Program-made: the position numbers and the translations under genes
The notes under the pieces: generated by a model
Database searches by the model: none
Told to the model about the DNA's origin: nothing
The model's input: only the letters and a program-made list of their open reading frames with translations
Source of the DNA: Clostridium thermosuccinogenes
Lineage (GTDB): Bacteria > Bacillota > Clostridia > Acetivibrionales > DSM-5807
DNA length: 64,000 nucleotides
NCBI RefSeq assembly: GCF_002896855.1
Contig: NZ_CP021850.1
Location: forward strand, 2,071,665 to 2,135,664
Reading direction: 5' to 3'
Shown: piece by piece, positions 45,393-54,023 of the stretch
How positions within the stretch are numbered: position 1 is the stretch's first letter
How the letters are laid out: each line of letters begins with the position of its first letter

Positions 45393-45698
45393 GTGAACCG
45401 TGAAATTCCCGAAAAACTGTTATATTTTTTGAAGAATGCTCTGAAGGATGTGGACGATGGTTATGAGTACGCATCGGAGCTAAAGCGAATACTGAATTCC
45501 GATGAATGTCAAAGGGCTTTAACAGAACGAGAAATTGAGTTTTTAAGAGATTATGCAGATAAGGTAAAAAGTGTCGGTGAAATTGACCATTATACGGAGG
45601 AAAAGATTAAGGATATTGAGAGGGAGCATTTCGGAGAGAGAGGAATTAAAGGCTTCCTTGGTATTGAACCATGTTCCAAGCCTCAATGGCCTTTTTAA
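45393..45698 (+). CDS. Uncharacterised small protein (101 aa)
   Basis: A 101-residue, acidic, helical protein with no recognised domain (ELKRILNSDECQRALTEREIEFLRDY, then SVGEIDHYTEEKIKDIEREHFGERG). The frame opens at 45384, but GTG 45393 is 9 bases after the AAGGAAGG box and is the likely start. A good terminator follows. No signal peptide, membrane helix or metal motif is visible. I do not know its function. Confidence 0.65.
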   Translation: MNREIPEKLLYFLKNALKDVDDGYEYASELKRILNSDECQRALTEREIEFLRDYADKVKSVGEIDHYTEEKIKDIEREHFGERGIKGFLGIEPCSKPQWPF

Positions 45699-45757
45699 TG
45701 GTGTGGTTTACCCGTCATTTCTTTTTAAGATGCATGCCTCATTTAATAATTAATTTG

Positions 45758-45802
45758 CCCTGATATGCTATGTATGCACAGCATATCAGGGTTAGTTTTT
45801 TA
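45758..45802 (+). terminator. Terminator of the 101-aa gene
   Basis: CCCTGATATGCT (45758-45769) pairs with AGCATATCAGGG (45780-45791), followed by TTAGTTTTTT. Confidence 0.9.
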
Positions 45803-45824
45803 GAAATAAGCATAACACTTTTTT

Positions 45825-45906
45825 GGCTTTGCGGCTTTTGGCTTTTTTGCTTTGCAGCTTCCCTGGCTTTGCTTTGCAGCTATTTTGGCAAAAAGCCTTT
45901 AAGGCA
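45825..45906. repeat. Drifting tandem repeat of GGCTTTGC type
   Basis: Units of GGCTTTGC/GCTTTGCAGC, with drift. It lies between the convergent 101-aa gene and the truncated rpoN. Confidence 0.6.
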
Positions 45907-45932
45907 AAACTTATAGCATATTAGGGCATACT

Positions 45933-47105
45933 TTAGCTATTAATAAAATATCTCATTTCAAATATCCCCCACACGCATTGTATGTATTTTCCATTTACTA
46001 TGCTGGAAACTATCGATTCATGCATATCGACATCTTCCGCAATTTCCTTTGCTGATAATGGTTTTAAAAATTCCCTGCCCCTATGAAAAAAATCCGACTG
46101 CTTCGAAACTATTGAATCCGCAACTTTTTTAATAACTTCCTTTCTCTGGTCGATGCATTTTATCAGCCATTTTGCGCTGTCCAGCCTGGTTTTTATGAAA
46201 TTTTTCACATCATTGCTCACATCCGAAGCCAAAATCCTGCCATAGTATTCATTTATGTTCAGCAAAGGTATGGAATCTTCATTAATATGTACCTCCAGCT
46301 TGGTTTTTGACTTTTTTACGATGACATCCGGAATTATATAATCCGCATTGCAGGTTTCAAAAAACTCCCTTCCGGGCTTTGGTTCCAGTGTTTTAATATA
46401 GTCGAAAATCTCTTCCACCGTTGTTCTTTTAAGGCCTGTTTTTTCGGCCACTTTGTCAATATCCCCTGCAGCCAGATCATTCATGTGGTTTTCTATAATA
46501 TTTATGATGTTCTTATCTTTTATGTTCTTTTGTTTCAGTTGAATGAGTAGGCATTCCTTAAGATCCCTGGCACACACCCCCGGAGGATCAAAATTCTGGA
46601 CATGCTTGAGTACCTTGTTGACTTTGCTGATGCTGACATTAAAATATTTTGCAACTTCAGGAAGGCCAACAGTCAGATATCCATTCTCATCAATATTGTT
46701 TATCAGGTATTCGCCTATGGATATCTGATTCTCTTCAAGGTTTGAGATATGAAGCTGCAGTATGAGGTGTTCCTTAAGGGACAGCATTGATTTTGGCATA
46801 AGCCTTGGATGTATGTACATGTACTCATTATTATATACGCTCTGTTCTTCTAAAATCATATTTGCGCTTGTTGCTTCACCCAGTTCTGTTTCGTCGTCCA
46901 TATCTATATAAAAATTATCATCTATATATCTTTCGTCTTCCGCAAGCTCCAGCACCGGATTGTTTTCCATCTGTTCTTCTACATATTTGTATAATTCCTG
47001 TGAGCTCTTTCTGAGCACATCCAGCTCTTGTTTAACCTGGGGGGTAAGCAGAATTTTTTGGGAATCGACCAGACTGAGATCAAAACTAAAATCCAAGCAG
47101 CACAC
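45933..47105 (-). CDS. rpoN: RNA polymerase sigma-54 factor, C-terminally truncated
   Basis: A 390-residue protein. The N-terminal region LSLVDSQKILLTPQVKQELDVL is followed by an acidic part and the core-binding domain (NIDENGYLTVGLPEVAKYF, NFDPPGVCARDLKECLLIQL). It ends in a helix-turn-helix (LSAKEIAEDVDMHESIVSSIVNGKYIQ). The frame then stops at GIFEMRYFINS. Normal RpoN proteins continue for about 70-80 residues to the RpoN box that reads the -24 element; no coding sequence for it follows in any frame, only repeat-like sequence. The factor may be inactive or altered. Confidence 0.85.
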   Translation of the reverse strand: MCCLDFSFDLSLVDSQKILLTPQVKQELDVLRKSSQELYKYVEEQMENNPVLELAEDERYIDDNFYIDMDDETELGEATSANMILEEQSVYNNEYMYIHPRLMPKSMLSLKEHLILQLHISNLEENQISIGEYLINNIDENGYLTVGLPEVAKYFNVSISKVNKVLKHVQNFDPPGVCARDLKECLLIQLKQKNIKDKNIINIIENHMNDLAAGDIDKVAEKTGLKRTTVEEIFDYIKTLEPKPGREFFETCNADYIIPDVIVKKSKTKLEVHINEDSIPLLNINEYYGRILASDVSNDVKNFIKTRLDSAKWLIKCIDQRKEVIKKVADSIVSKQSDFFHRGREFLKPLSAKEIAEDVDMHESIVSSIVNGKYIQCVWGIFEMRYFINS

Positions 47106-47273
47106 CTCACAAATAAGGTTATATTATATTATATACCCCAGCGGATGAATATATTAGTGTAGGACATATGGGTGCTGCAAAGAGTTCAAGCTGTAGGGTC
47201 AAAAAAGGATGGGCTGCGGCTGAAAGCCTTGCTTTGCGTTTTAAAAAGGCAAAGGGATAGACTGCACTTTTTC

Positions 47274-47870
47274 TTATATATTTCTGCTTTCGGTAATTAT
47301 CATGTCCAGCGGTACGTCGTGCTTCTCAACAGGAAGCTCCTCCACTATTTGCAGTTCAAAAGCCAGCCCTGCTTTTAAACAATCCTTCTTCAGCTTAATC
47401 AAAAACCTGTCATAATACCCTGCGCCATATCCGATTCTGTTCCTTCGCACATCGAATACCGTCCCGGGGATTGCCGCAAAATCTATCTCGCATGGGTTGA
47501 TCTCCCTTAATCTGTCTTTTCTGGGCTCAGGAATTCCATAAGTGCCGGGTACGAGATCCCCGTCGGGATCAAATATTTCCGATGCTATTATCTCACTGCG
47601 AGGACTCTCGGGCTTTCTCACCACCACCGGCACCGCAACCCTTTTTCCCTGCTGCAGGCAAGTTCTAATGAAATCCTTGGTCTCCACTTCATTATTGAAA
47701 TCAACATAGGACATTACCACCTTGCTTGCCTTAAACTCTTTCAAATCAAGAAGCTTATCCGTTATCTTACGGCTTTTTTCCTTTATATCCTCAGCAGTGA
47801 GAAGAGCTCTTTTGGCCAATATCTCTTCTCTTAATCGCCTTTTTTCATCCTTCCTTTGTGTATCTTTCAT
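47274..47870 (-). CDS. 5-formyltetrahydrofolate cyclo-ligase
   Basis: A 198-residue enzyme that converts 5-formyl-THF to 5,10-methenyl-THF with ATP. The marks are KRRLREEILAKRALL at the start, VPVVVRKPE, GIPEPR, and DFAAIPGTVFDVRRNRIGYGAGYYDRFL with the nucleotide loop. A GAGGG box precedes the ATG. An IS begins only 24 bases upstream of the start codon, so the native promoter has been moved about 1.9 kb away. Confidence 0.94.
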   Translation of the reverse strand: MKDTQRKDEKRRLREEILAKRALLTAEDIKEKSRKITDKLLDLKEFKASKVVMSYVDFNNEVETKDFIRTCLQQGKRVAVPVVVRKPESPRSEIIASEIFDPDGDLVPGTYGIPEPRKDRLREINPCEIDFAAIPGTVFDVRRNRIGYGAGYYDRFLIKLKKDCLKAGLAFELQIVEELPVEKHDVPLDMIITESRNI

Positions 47871-47885
47871 ATCTTTACCCTCCTA

Positions 47886-47893
47886 TTTTCCGG
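47886..47893. repeat. Target duplication, left copy (IS6-like element)
   Basis: TTTTCCGG, repeated at 49827-49834. Confidence 0.85.
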
Positions 47894-48078
47894 GGTAGTG
47901 TCAAAAGTTTTGATATGCTTTTGACCTCTAACCCTTGGTTTTACTTGCTTTTATATTATTAAGGGTTTTACCCTCATTTAACTGGAAATTAAGAATGTAT
48001 AGAAAGGCAAAGGTACTTGCCCTTTTTTTGGTATAATGTTGTTGCTGGACAACCCCCAAAGAAAGGAGTTAAGTACCT

Positions 48079-49509
48079 TTGAACAACATTATAACAGTTT
48101 TACTACTATACATTCAAATACAAGCTAAAATTATCATTTACCTCATGTGTGCACTCTTTAGTAAAGGATCCGTCCGCAAGTACTACGATGAGCCTGTTAG
48201 GAAGCCTTACCGCAAGCTTGTGGTGGATACCATGCCGATTATTGAGACACTTGAGAAGCTTGATTATAAGCAGCTTATTTCAAATCATCTCAAGGAAACC
48301 GGTAAGCTTATAACCCCTATTACAAGGAGAAAAGCTTCTACAGTCCCTGATACTATGGCCTGCCCAAGATGTGGAGCTCCTCATGAATACCTTTACGACA
48401 ATACCGGTGGTAAAGGCCAGTACTTATGCAAAGTCTGCAAGTGCACTTTCAACAAGAAAAACCGTTACCTAAAAAATCTCATCTTCCTCTGCCCCCACTG
48501 TGGAAGGACACTGGAACTTAAGAAAGAGCGTAAGGACTTCAACGTACATAAGTGCACCAACTCCAAGTGCCCCTATTACCTTGACAGGCTCAATTCCATG
48601 TCCGAGGAAGACAAGCAGCGCTACAAGTCTTCTCCACATGATTTCAAGCTCCATTACATCTACAGGGAGTTTGATATTGACTTTGAGCCTTTGGTAAGAA
48701 AGCCTTCCCAGCCTCCGAGTGTAGATATATCAAGGCTTTATGTCTCTCCTCACGTCCTGGGGCTGATACTTACATACCATGTCAATTTTGGCCTTTCTAC
48801 CCGGATGACAGCTGCCCTTATGCGTGAAGTACATGGTGTAAGTGTTTCTCATCAGTCGGTATCAAATTATGCCGATGCTGTTGCCACAAACATTAAACCC
48901 TTCATTGACAACTACAAGTATGATCTCTCAGATTCCATCTGCGGGGATGAGACGTACATAAAGGTTCTGGGCAAATGGCATTACGTATTCTTTATATTCG
49001 ACGCAGTAAAGAAGATTATCCTCTCATACCCCGTCTCTGCCAACCGTGATGTTAAAGCTGCAATTTATGCTCTTGACGAAGCATTGTCCAAGTTCGATAA
49101 GCTTCCTGAGGATCTTACCCTGATCTTTGACGGGAACCCTATTTACATGCTTGCTCAACACTATTTCGCCCAGTACGGCATCCACTTTGACATAAAGCAG
49201 GTAATCGGTCTTACCAACGACGACCCTATCTCCGAAGAATACAGGCCTTTAAAGCAGATCATCGAAAGGTTAAACCGCACCTTCAAGGGAAACTACAGAC
49301 CCACCAACGGTTTTAACAACTATGCAGGTTCAGTATCCTTCCTTACACTGTTTGTAGCCTACTTCAACTTCCTAAGGCCTCATTCCTCTCTGGAAGGCAG
49401 GGTGCCGGTGGTCTTAGAAGAGCTCAAAGACCGGCCTAATATGCCTGCCAGGTGGGTTACACTCATTAAAATGTCCCAAGAATACATCAAAGCCCAACAA
49501 TCTGCTTAA
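48079..49509 (+). CDS. IS6/IS240-type DDE transposase with N-terminal zinc ribbons
   Basis: A 476-residue transposase. The N-terminal part has paired Cys motifs (CPRCGAPHEYLY with CKVCKC; CPHCGRTLEL with CTNSKCPYY), suggesting two zinc-binding modules. The DDE core shows D in GDETYIKVLGKWHYVFF, D in LTLIFDGNPIY, and E in IIERLNRTFKGNYRPTNGFNN. It starts at a TTG after a GGAG box. The frame is intact. Confidence 0.88.
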   Translation: MNNIITVLLLYIQIQAKIIIYLMCALFSKGSVRKYYDEPVRKPYRKLVVDTMPIIETLEKLDYKQLISNHLKETGKLITPITRRKASTVPDTMACPRCGAPHEYLYDNTGGKGQYLCKVCKCTFNKKNRYLKNLIFLCPHCGRTLELKKERKDFNVHKCTNSKCPYYLDRLNSMSEEDKQRYKSSPHDFKLHYIYREFDIDFEPLVRKPSQPPSVDISRLYVSPHVLGLILTYHVNFGLSTRMTAALMREVHGVSVSHQSVSNYADAVATNIKPFIDNYKYDLSDSICGDETYIKVLGKWHYVFFIFDAVKKIILSYPVSANRDVKAAIYALDEALSKFDKLPEDLTLIFDGNPIYMLAQHYFAQYGIHFDIKQVIGLTNDDPISEEYRPLKQIIERLNRTFKGNYRPTNGFNNYAGSVSFLTLFVAYFNFLRPHSSLEGRVPVVLEELKDRPNMPARWVTLIKMSQEYIKAQQSA

Positions 49510-49566
49510 GGAACGAAATTCATCCTCTTATTTTTGTAGCATAGCATAGCAAAACAGTCGCCGCCG

Positions 49567-49713
49567 AACCTGTGGAGTTTGTGGGTAACCCGCTGATTTG
49601 AGGGGTGTGGGTAACTTGTGTGATAAAGTGTTGGCAACACGCTTTTCGTTGCCAATGCTTTATCCACTTGTTATCCATGCCTCGGGCGGGTTATCCATCA
49701 AATCCACAGGTAT
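49567..49713. repeat. Very long imperfect hairpin in the IS tail
   Basis: A left arm (about 49567-49638) and a right arm (about 49648-49713) are inverted copies with mismatches, meeting at GTTGGCAAC/GTTGCCAA around a short loop. The arms carry DnaA-box-like strings such as TTATCCACT and TTATCCATG. Confidence 0.65.
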
Positions 49714-49826
49714 TATATTCCCATGGTTTTTCTTGTTGCTTATTTGGTTTCCAATGTGCATATTTGGTAAATACTCTCATTTCTGGCGTCAAAATTTTAT
49801 TCTTTCATAGAACTTTTGACACTACC

Positions 49827-49834
49827 TTTTCCGG
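49827..49834. repeat. Target duplication, right copy (IS6-like element)
   Basis: TTTTCCGG, matching 47886-47893. Confidence 0.85.
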
Positions 49835-49953
49835 CCATGAAATCATATCATATTTCAACACAAATGGTAAAGTATTGCCCTTCAGTTATTCATGTTTTGT
49901 GTGTAGATGCAGGATTTCCTCACTTTCAATATGAAATTTATCTAATAAATAAC

Positions 49954-49984
49954 AAAACAACCAAGGATGAAATCTGGTTGTTTT
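49954..49984 (+). terminator. Hairpin downstream of the IS6-like element
   Basis: AAAACAACCA (49954-49963) pairs with TGGTTGTTTT (49975-49984). Confidence 0.5.
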
Positions 49985-50018
49985 GTCTTCATTCTACTTA
50001 TCTCCACTTATAAACCAA

Positions 50019-50082
50019 GGCAAAAAGACGGCTCCACCCCTATAGTAAGGTTGTAAAACAAGAGGTGGAGATATCTTTTGCC
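50019..50082. repeat. Strong inverted repeat
   Basis: GGCAAAAAGA and CTCCACC are inverted as GGTGGAG and TCTTTTGCC around a 25-base loop. It lies in a noncoding gap next to the zinc-ribbon gene. Confidence 0.55.
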
Positions 50083-50180
50083 ATTTTAAGTACATTTTTA
50101 TGCCAACCATCGCTCCTGATATATTAACAGGTTAGTTGGGCAACGGATTACCTGTCATAGCATTGGGTTTTCTGTGAATG

Positions 50181-50537
50181 TTACTGCTTGGTTCCGCACC
50201 GGGGACAATATATGACGTCTGCATCCAGCTCTGCTGAACAGTTGGAGCAAGCTTTCAGGTTTTTCAGTTCAAGTATTTTCTGCTTCATCTGTTTTATGTT
50301 CTCGCTTATGCTTTGTATCTGCTCGCAGCTATCCTTAAAAGCATCACCTATTGGCTCTCCTCTTTCGTAGGATTCATACAGAGCTTTTCCTATTTCACCG
50401 TATAGTTTCTTAATTTTATCCTCTTCTGCACTGATACTCATGTGCAACTTGGTAACTTCCACAATGTCATTTGACTTTTTTGCTGCAGCTTTTGCTGTGT
50501 TGCTAACCTTTTGTGTGATACCGCTAAAAACTGACAT
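50181..50537 (-). CDS. Small zinc-ribbon protein with coiled coil
   Basis: A 118-residue protein. Residues 1-95 are helical and heptad-like (EEDKIKKLYGEIGKALYESYERG, then SISENIKQMKQKILELKNLK). The C-terminal zinc ribbon ACSNCSAELDADVIYCPRCGTKQ has two CxxC pairs. The combination is common in Clostridia, with no known function. An AGGAGGA box precedes the ATG. It is probably cytoplasmic. Confidence 0.8.
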   Translation of the reverse strand: MSVFSGITQKVSNTAKAAAKKSNDIVEVTKLHMSISAEEDKIKKLYGEIGKALYESYERGEPIGDAFKDSCEQIQSISENIKQMKQKILELKNLKACSNCSAELDADVIYCPRCGTKQ

Positions 50538-50678
50538 ATGTAATCCTCCTTTTCATTCCATGATTTCTTATTAAATATTATATTATATCTTATTAATAAT
50601 ATCAACATTTATATTAAAAATATTAATATTAACTTTAAAAAAATAAATATATTACGTTTTTGACTCAGTATGCATTAA
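50538..50678. other. Very AT-rich spacer
   Basis: It is rich in TTAATATTAA-like strings and has no gene. Confidence 0.4.
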
Positions 50679-50740
50679 TCAGGAATGGGCGAGGTGCTGG
50701 TTTCCGGTTTTCAGTTATGGACTTTCAGCACCTTTCCTGA
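50679..50740. repeat. Inverted repeat
   Basis: TCAGGAA (50679-50685) with TTCCTGA (50734-50740) and GGTGCTG (50693-50699) with CAGCACC (50726-50732) make a two-part stem. Confidence 0.55.
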
Positions 50741-50804
50741 ACTAACTTTAGCATGTAAATGCGTATGCACTTTTCATGTTTGATTGCTCTTTCCAAGCAT
50801 GAAC

Positions 50805-50864
50805 AGTTGTGCTGGTTAACTTAAGACAGCAGAAAGCCTGAGTATATGAAAAAACCGCACAACT
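50805..50864. repeat. Interspersed inverted repeat, copy C (tentative)
   Basis: AGTTGTGCTGGTT (50805-50817) is inverted as AACCGCACAACT (50853-50864). The left part resembles the left ends of copies A and B. Confidence 0.4.
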
Positions 50865-51143
50865 TAGCTATTAAAAACATACATTGCACTTATCAGTATA
50901 TTCAAAACGTTGTTTCTGTGTGTACTGTTTTTTGCACAACATTTACGGTGTTTGCCACTGTTGGTTGAGTTATTTTAGGGCATTAAATCATATTAACACT
51001 CAAATGTTTATTTACCTTACGATGATTTTCAACCAACCATGTAATGAAGCAAATTTCTAACAAAGTTTTGCCAGGATGAAAGATAAATGCCTGCTTGGTA
51101 TCACATATGCCGCCAAATGTCTATGCAGCTTCAATCCTTACCC
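50865..51143. other. Spacer downstream of ligA
   Basis: No gene, terminator or clear signal is seen. Confidence 0.4.
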
Positions 51144-53111
51144 TTAAGGCCTTACTCCGGAATTCATCCAATTAAGGAACTCTTCTTCGGTGATAATTTT
51201 TATTCCCAATTCCTTTGCCTTTTTATTCTTGGTGGAATTGGACGTATTGTCATTGTTTATTAAATAATTGGTCTTTGAAGTCACGGAGCCTGTGACCTTA
51301 CCGCCTTTTTGCTCTATCGTCTCCTTTAGCTCATCCCTGTTTTTAAAATGCTCAACCGAACCGGTAATTACAAAAGTAATATTTTCAAATATCCTTTCCG
51401 CATCCGCTGACTTCATCGGCTCAAATTCTATCTCATTGAGAATATTCTTTATTATTCTTCTGTTTTTCTCATTGCTGAAAAATCTCACATAGTTATCCGC
51501 CATAATCTGGCCGACACCGTTTATTTCCAAAAGCTGCGGTATTGTAGCATTCTCGATTCTTTCCCAGTCATAATCAAACTTCCTGCATATATTTTTAGCA
51601 TTGGACAGTCCCACATTGGGAATGCCCAATCCAAAAAGCAGCCTTACCACATTGGTTTTTCTTGATCTGTTAATAGCATTTACCAGGTTCTGATAAGACT
51701 TTTCGCCAAAACCCTCCATGCTGACAATTTCCTGTTTGAATTTTTCTATATGAAATAAATCTGCCGGTTCTTTTACAAGTCCCCTTCCTATGAGCTTTTC
51801 TATGGTAGCTTCAGAAAGGCCTTCTATGTTCATGGCATCCCTGCTTACAAAAAGGGTGAATAATTTTATCTGTTTTGCTGGGCAGTCCTCGTTTGGACAA
51901 TACAAGCTCTTTACATCATTGTTTTGCTTTATGATCGTCTTACTACCGCATGCAGGACATTCCTCCGGTATGCAAACCTTCCCGCTTCTTGTCAGGTTGT
52001 CGGACACCTGCGGGATAATCATGTTTGCTTTATATACACAGATGGTATCTCCAATTCCCAGCTCCAGCCCTTCCATAATGCTGATATTATGAAGGCTTGC
52101 TCTGCTTACCGTCGTCCCCTCAAGCTCCACGGGTTCGAAGATTGCCACGGGATTTATCAACCCTGTACGGGATGCGCTCCACTCAATTTCCAGCAGTTTG
52201 GTTTCTTTTATCTCATCACGCCATTTGAAGGCTATCGAATCTCTGGGGAATTTGGCCGTTACGCCCAGAGACTCTCCATATGCGATGTCATCATAGGTTA
52301 AGACCAATCCATCGGAAGGAAAATCATTTTTGGCAATGTTCTCCTCAAACCATGATACCGCTTTTTCTATATTGGATGAGTCAACCTTTTTATACGTCAC
52401 CACATCAAAGCCCTGATTCTTTAACCATTCAAGCTGGGCCATCCTGGAGTTGCCGAAATCCACACCATCGGCCTTTACTATTGAGAAAGCAAAAAAATGC
52501 ACATTTCTTTCGGAAGTTACTTTATTGTTCAACTGCCTTACCGATCCGCTGCAGAGATTTCGCGGATTTTTATACTTACTGGCTACATCAGGTATTTCGT
52601 TGTTAATCTTTTCAAAATCAGAGTAGCTGATAACGGCTTCCCCTCTGAGAACCAAATTTCCTTTGTAGGAAATGTTGAGGGGTATGTTGGAAAATACCTT
52701 TACATTATTGGTCACTACCTCTCCCACTTCGCCATTCCCTCTGGTTACTGCCTTTAACAGTTTACCTTCAGTATAAGTCAATACGATGGTAAGTCCGTCC
52801 AACTTCCATGAAAGCAGCCCGGTTTGATCCCCCAGCCATTCTTTTAAAGCCCCTACATCCTTAGTTTTATCCAAGGACAGCATCGGTTTTTCATGACGCT
52901 CTTTGGGCAGGCTTCCTAGCAGCTCATAACCCACATGAATGGAAGGGCTGTTGGATAGAACTATACCCGTTTCTTTTTCCAGCTCCAACAATTCATCATA
53001 TAATTTATCATACTCCAGGTTGGACATGATTTCCCTATTTTCCTGGTAATAAGCCTTGGATGCTTCATTCAGCAATTTTATTTTTTCCTTCATCAGCTGT
53101 AGTTTATCCAT
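51144..53111 (-). CDS. ligA: NAD-dependent DNA ligase
   Basis: A 655-residue enzyme. The active-site Lys103 lies in SWKLDGLTI. The domains follow in order: adenylation domain, OB fold, a zinc finger CPACG with CPNEDCPAK, helix-hairpin-helix repeats (EGFGEKSYQNLVNAI; GLGIPNVGLSNAKNI) and a BRCT domain (ITFVITGSVEHFKNRDELKETIE). The usual RGDG motif reads RGNG at 124-127, and the NPRN segment continues LCSGSVRQL instead of AAAGSLRQL, so it belongs to a divergent clostridial subgroup. It lies 39 bases downstream of the M50 gene in one operon. Confidence 0.93.
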   Translation of the reverse strand: MDKLQLMKEKIKLLNEASKAYYQENREIMSNLEYDKLYDELLELEKETGIVLSNSPSIHVGYELLGSLPKERHEKPMLSLDKTKDVGALKEWLGDQTGLLSWKLDGLTIVLTYTEGKLLKAVTRGNGEVGEVVTNNVKVFSNIPLNISYKGNLVLRGEAVISYSDFEKINNEIPDVASKYKNPRNLCSGSVRQLNNKVTSERNVHFFAFSIVKADGVDFGNSRMAQLEWLKNQGFDVVTYKKVDSSNIEKAVSWFEENIAKNDFPSDGLVLTYDDIAYGESLGVTAKFPRDSIAFKWRDEIKETKLLEIEWSASRTGLINPVAIFEPVELEGTTVSRASLHNISIMEGLELGIGDTICVYKANMIIPQVSDNLTRSGKVCIPEECPACGSKTIIKQNNDVKSLYCPNEDCPAKQIKLFTLFVSRDAMNIEGLSEATIEKLIGRGLVKEPADLFHIEKFKQEIVSMEGFGEKSYQNLVNAINRSRKTNVVRLLFGLGIPNVGLSNAKNICRKFDYDWERIENATIPQLLEINGVGQIMADNYVRFFSNEKNRRIIKNILNEIEFEPMKSADAERIFENITFVITGSVEHFKNRDELKETIEQKGGKVTGSVTSKTNYLINNDNTSNSTKNKKAKELGIKIITEEEFLNWMNSGVRP

Positions 53112-53150
53112 TGGATTTGTCCTCCTGTTTTGTCTTAAATATTAACTGTC

Positions 53151-53846
53151 TTATTTTTTGCCTTTTGACGGCCTTATCAAAGTAGCATTTATCGCGATCA
53201 AGGATACCGCAAGCCAGATGATGCCCCAGACTATTGCCGGGATGCGGGTCATGTTTGCCAATTGCACCGCATCCGTCATGGGCTGTTTGTCACCCCAGCC
53301 TGCAATTATGCCTAAATACCTGTTTATCTGAAGAAGAATTGTATCCACGAAGGTGTCGTATATCGCATAGGAAACGGCAGCGATTCCCATAATGTCTATA
53401 ACCCAATCATTAATCTTCTCGTTTCCCAGCATATACAGTATGATTACGAACACGGCAAAAATTATGGCATACAACAGGGCAAAGGAAAAGCCTGAAAATT
53501 TGATTGTTATGCCCAGGAACACTATTGCGAGACCACCTAAAATATAGTTTTTGAATGCCGTGTTTTTAAGGCTTAATATTAATAAGGCAAATAATATGCT
53601 CCCAAGATATCCGCCGTTGGCTATCATAAAGCTTGAAAACCAACCTTTGGATTGAGCCAGGACATAACCGCTCTCATTATAATTCACATTGAAGCTCTGA
53701 ATTCCGTAACCAAAAATAAAGGCCATCAGAGAATGCCCCAGTTCATGAAGAAATACGGTAAAAATTTTAAGAGGTTTCATTATTACTGAGTTCCAGAGTA
53801 TCAGTACCAATGTAAGTATTAGAAAGTACTTACCTACTCTTTTCAT
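53151..53846 (-). CDS. M50 family membrane metalloprotease
   Basis: About 231 residues with 5-6 membrane helices. The zinc motif HELGHSLMAF lies within the second helix, as in site-2-type proteases. The frame opens at 53933, but ATG 53846 (MKRVGKYF) has an AGGTGAT box nearby and is the preferred start. It is the gene before ligA on the same strand. M50B-like proteins of this size are common in Firmicutes; no substrate is known. Confidence 0.85.
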   Translation of the reverse strand: MKRVGKYFLILTLVLILWNSVIMKPLKIFTVFLHELGHSLMAFIFGYGIQSFNVNYNESGYVLAQSKGWFSSFMIANGGYLGSILFALLILSLKNTAFKNYILGGLAIVFLGITIKFSGFSFALLYAIIFAVFVIILYMLGNEKINDWVIDIMGIAAVSYAIYDTFVDTILLQINRYLGIIAGWGDKQPMTDAVQLANMTRIPAIVWGIIWLAVSLIAINATLIRPSKGKK

Positions 53847-53960
53847 AAAATCACCTGTCACACCCATCCATTTATTTCCAAGGAAATAAATTACATAATC
53901 TTTTTTAGTACTGCTATTGCTGCCTTCAGGCAATCATATATATATTAAAATTATATAATC

Positions 53961-53996
53961 AGCACAAAAAAAAAGAAAGGGTTTTTTCCTTTCTTT
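53961..53996 (-). terminator. Terminator of the amidase gene
   Basis: AAAGAAAGG/CCTTTCTTT stem followed on the minus strand by a long T-run. Confidence 0.9.
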
Positions 53997-54023
53997 AGTT
54001 AAAAGATAAATCAGAAGATGAGG

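Larger units (their letters stand above)
47894..49826 (+). mobile_element. IS6/IS240-like insertion sequence with 8-bp target duplication
   Basis: A 1933-bp element. The terminal inverted repeats GGTAGTGTCAAAAGTT (47894-47909) and AACTTTTGACACTACC (49811-49826) are perfect. The 8-bp duplication TTTTCCGG fits the IS6 family. It is longer than usual because the transposase has extra zinc-finger N-terminal sequence and about 300 bases of noncoding tail. Confidence 0.9.

Noticed and set aside
48469-48654. 61-codon antisense frame in the IS6-like transposase
   Set aside because: It is a shadow of the zinc-ribbon coding sequence.
49567-49713. DnaA-box-like strings as a chromosomal or plasmid origin
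   Set aside because: They lie inside the borders of an IS with perfect target duplications and no dnaA, repA or AT-rich unwinding region is attached.
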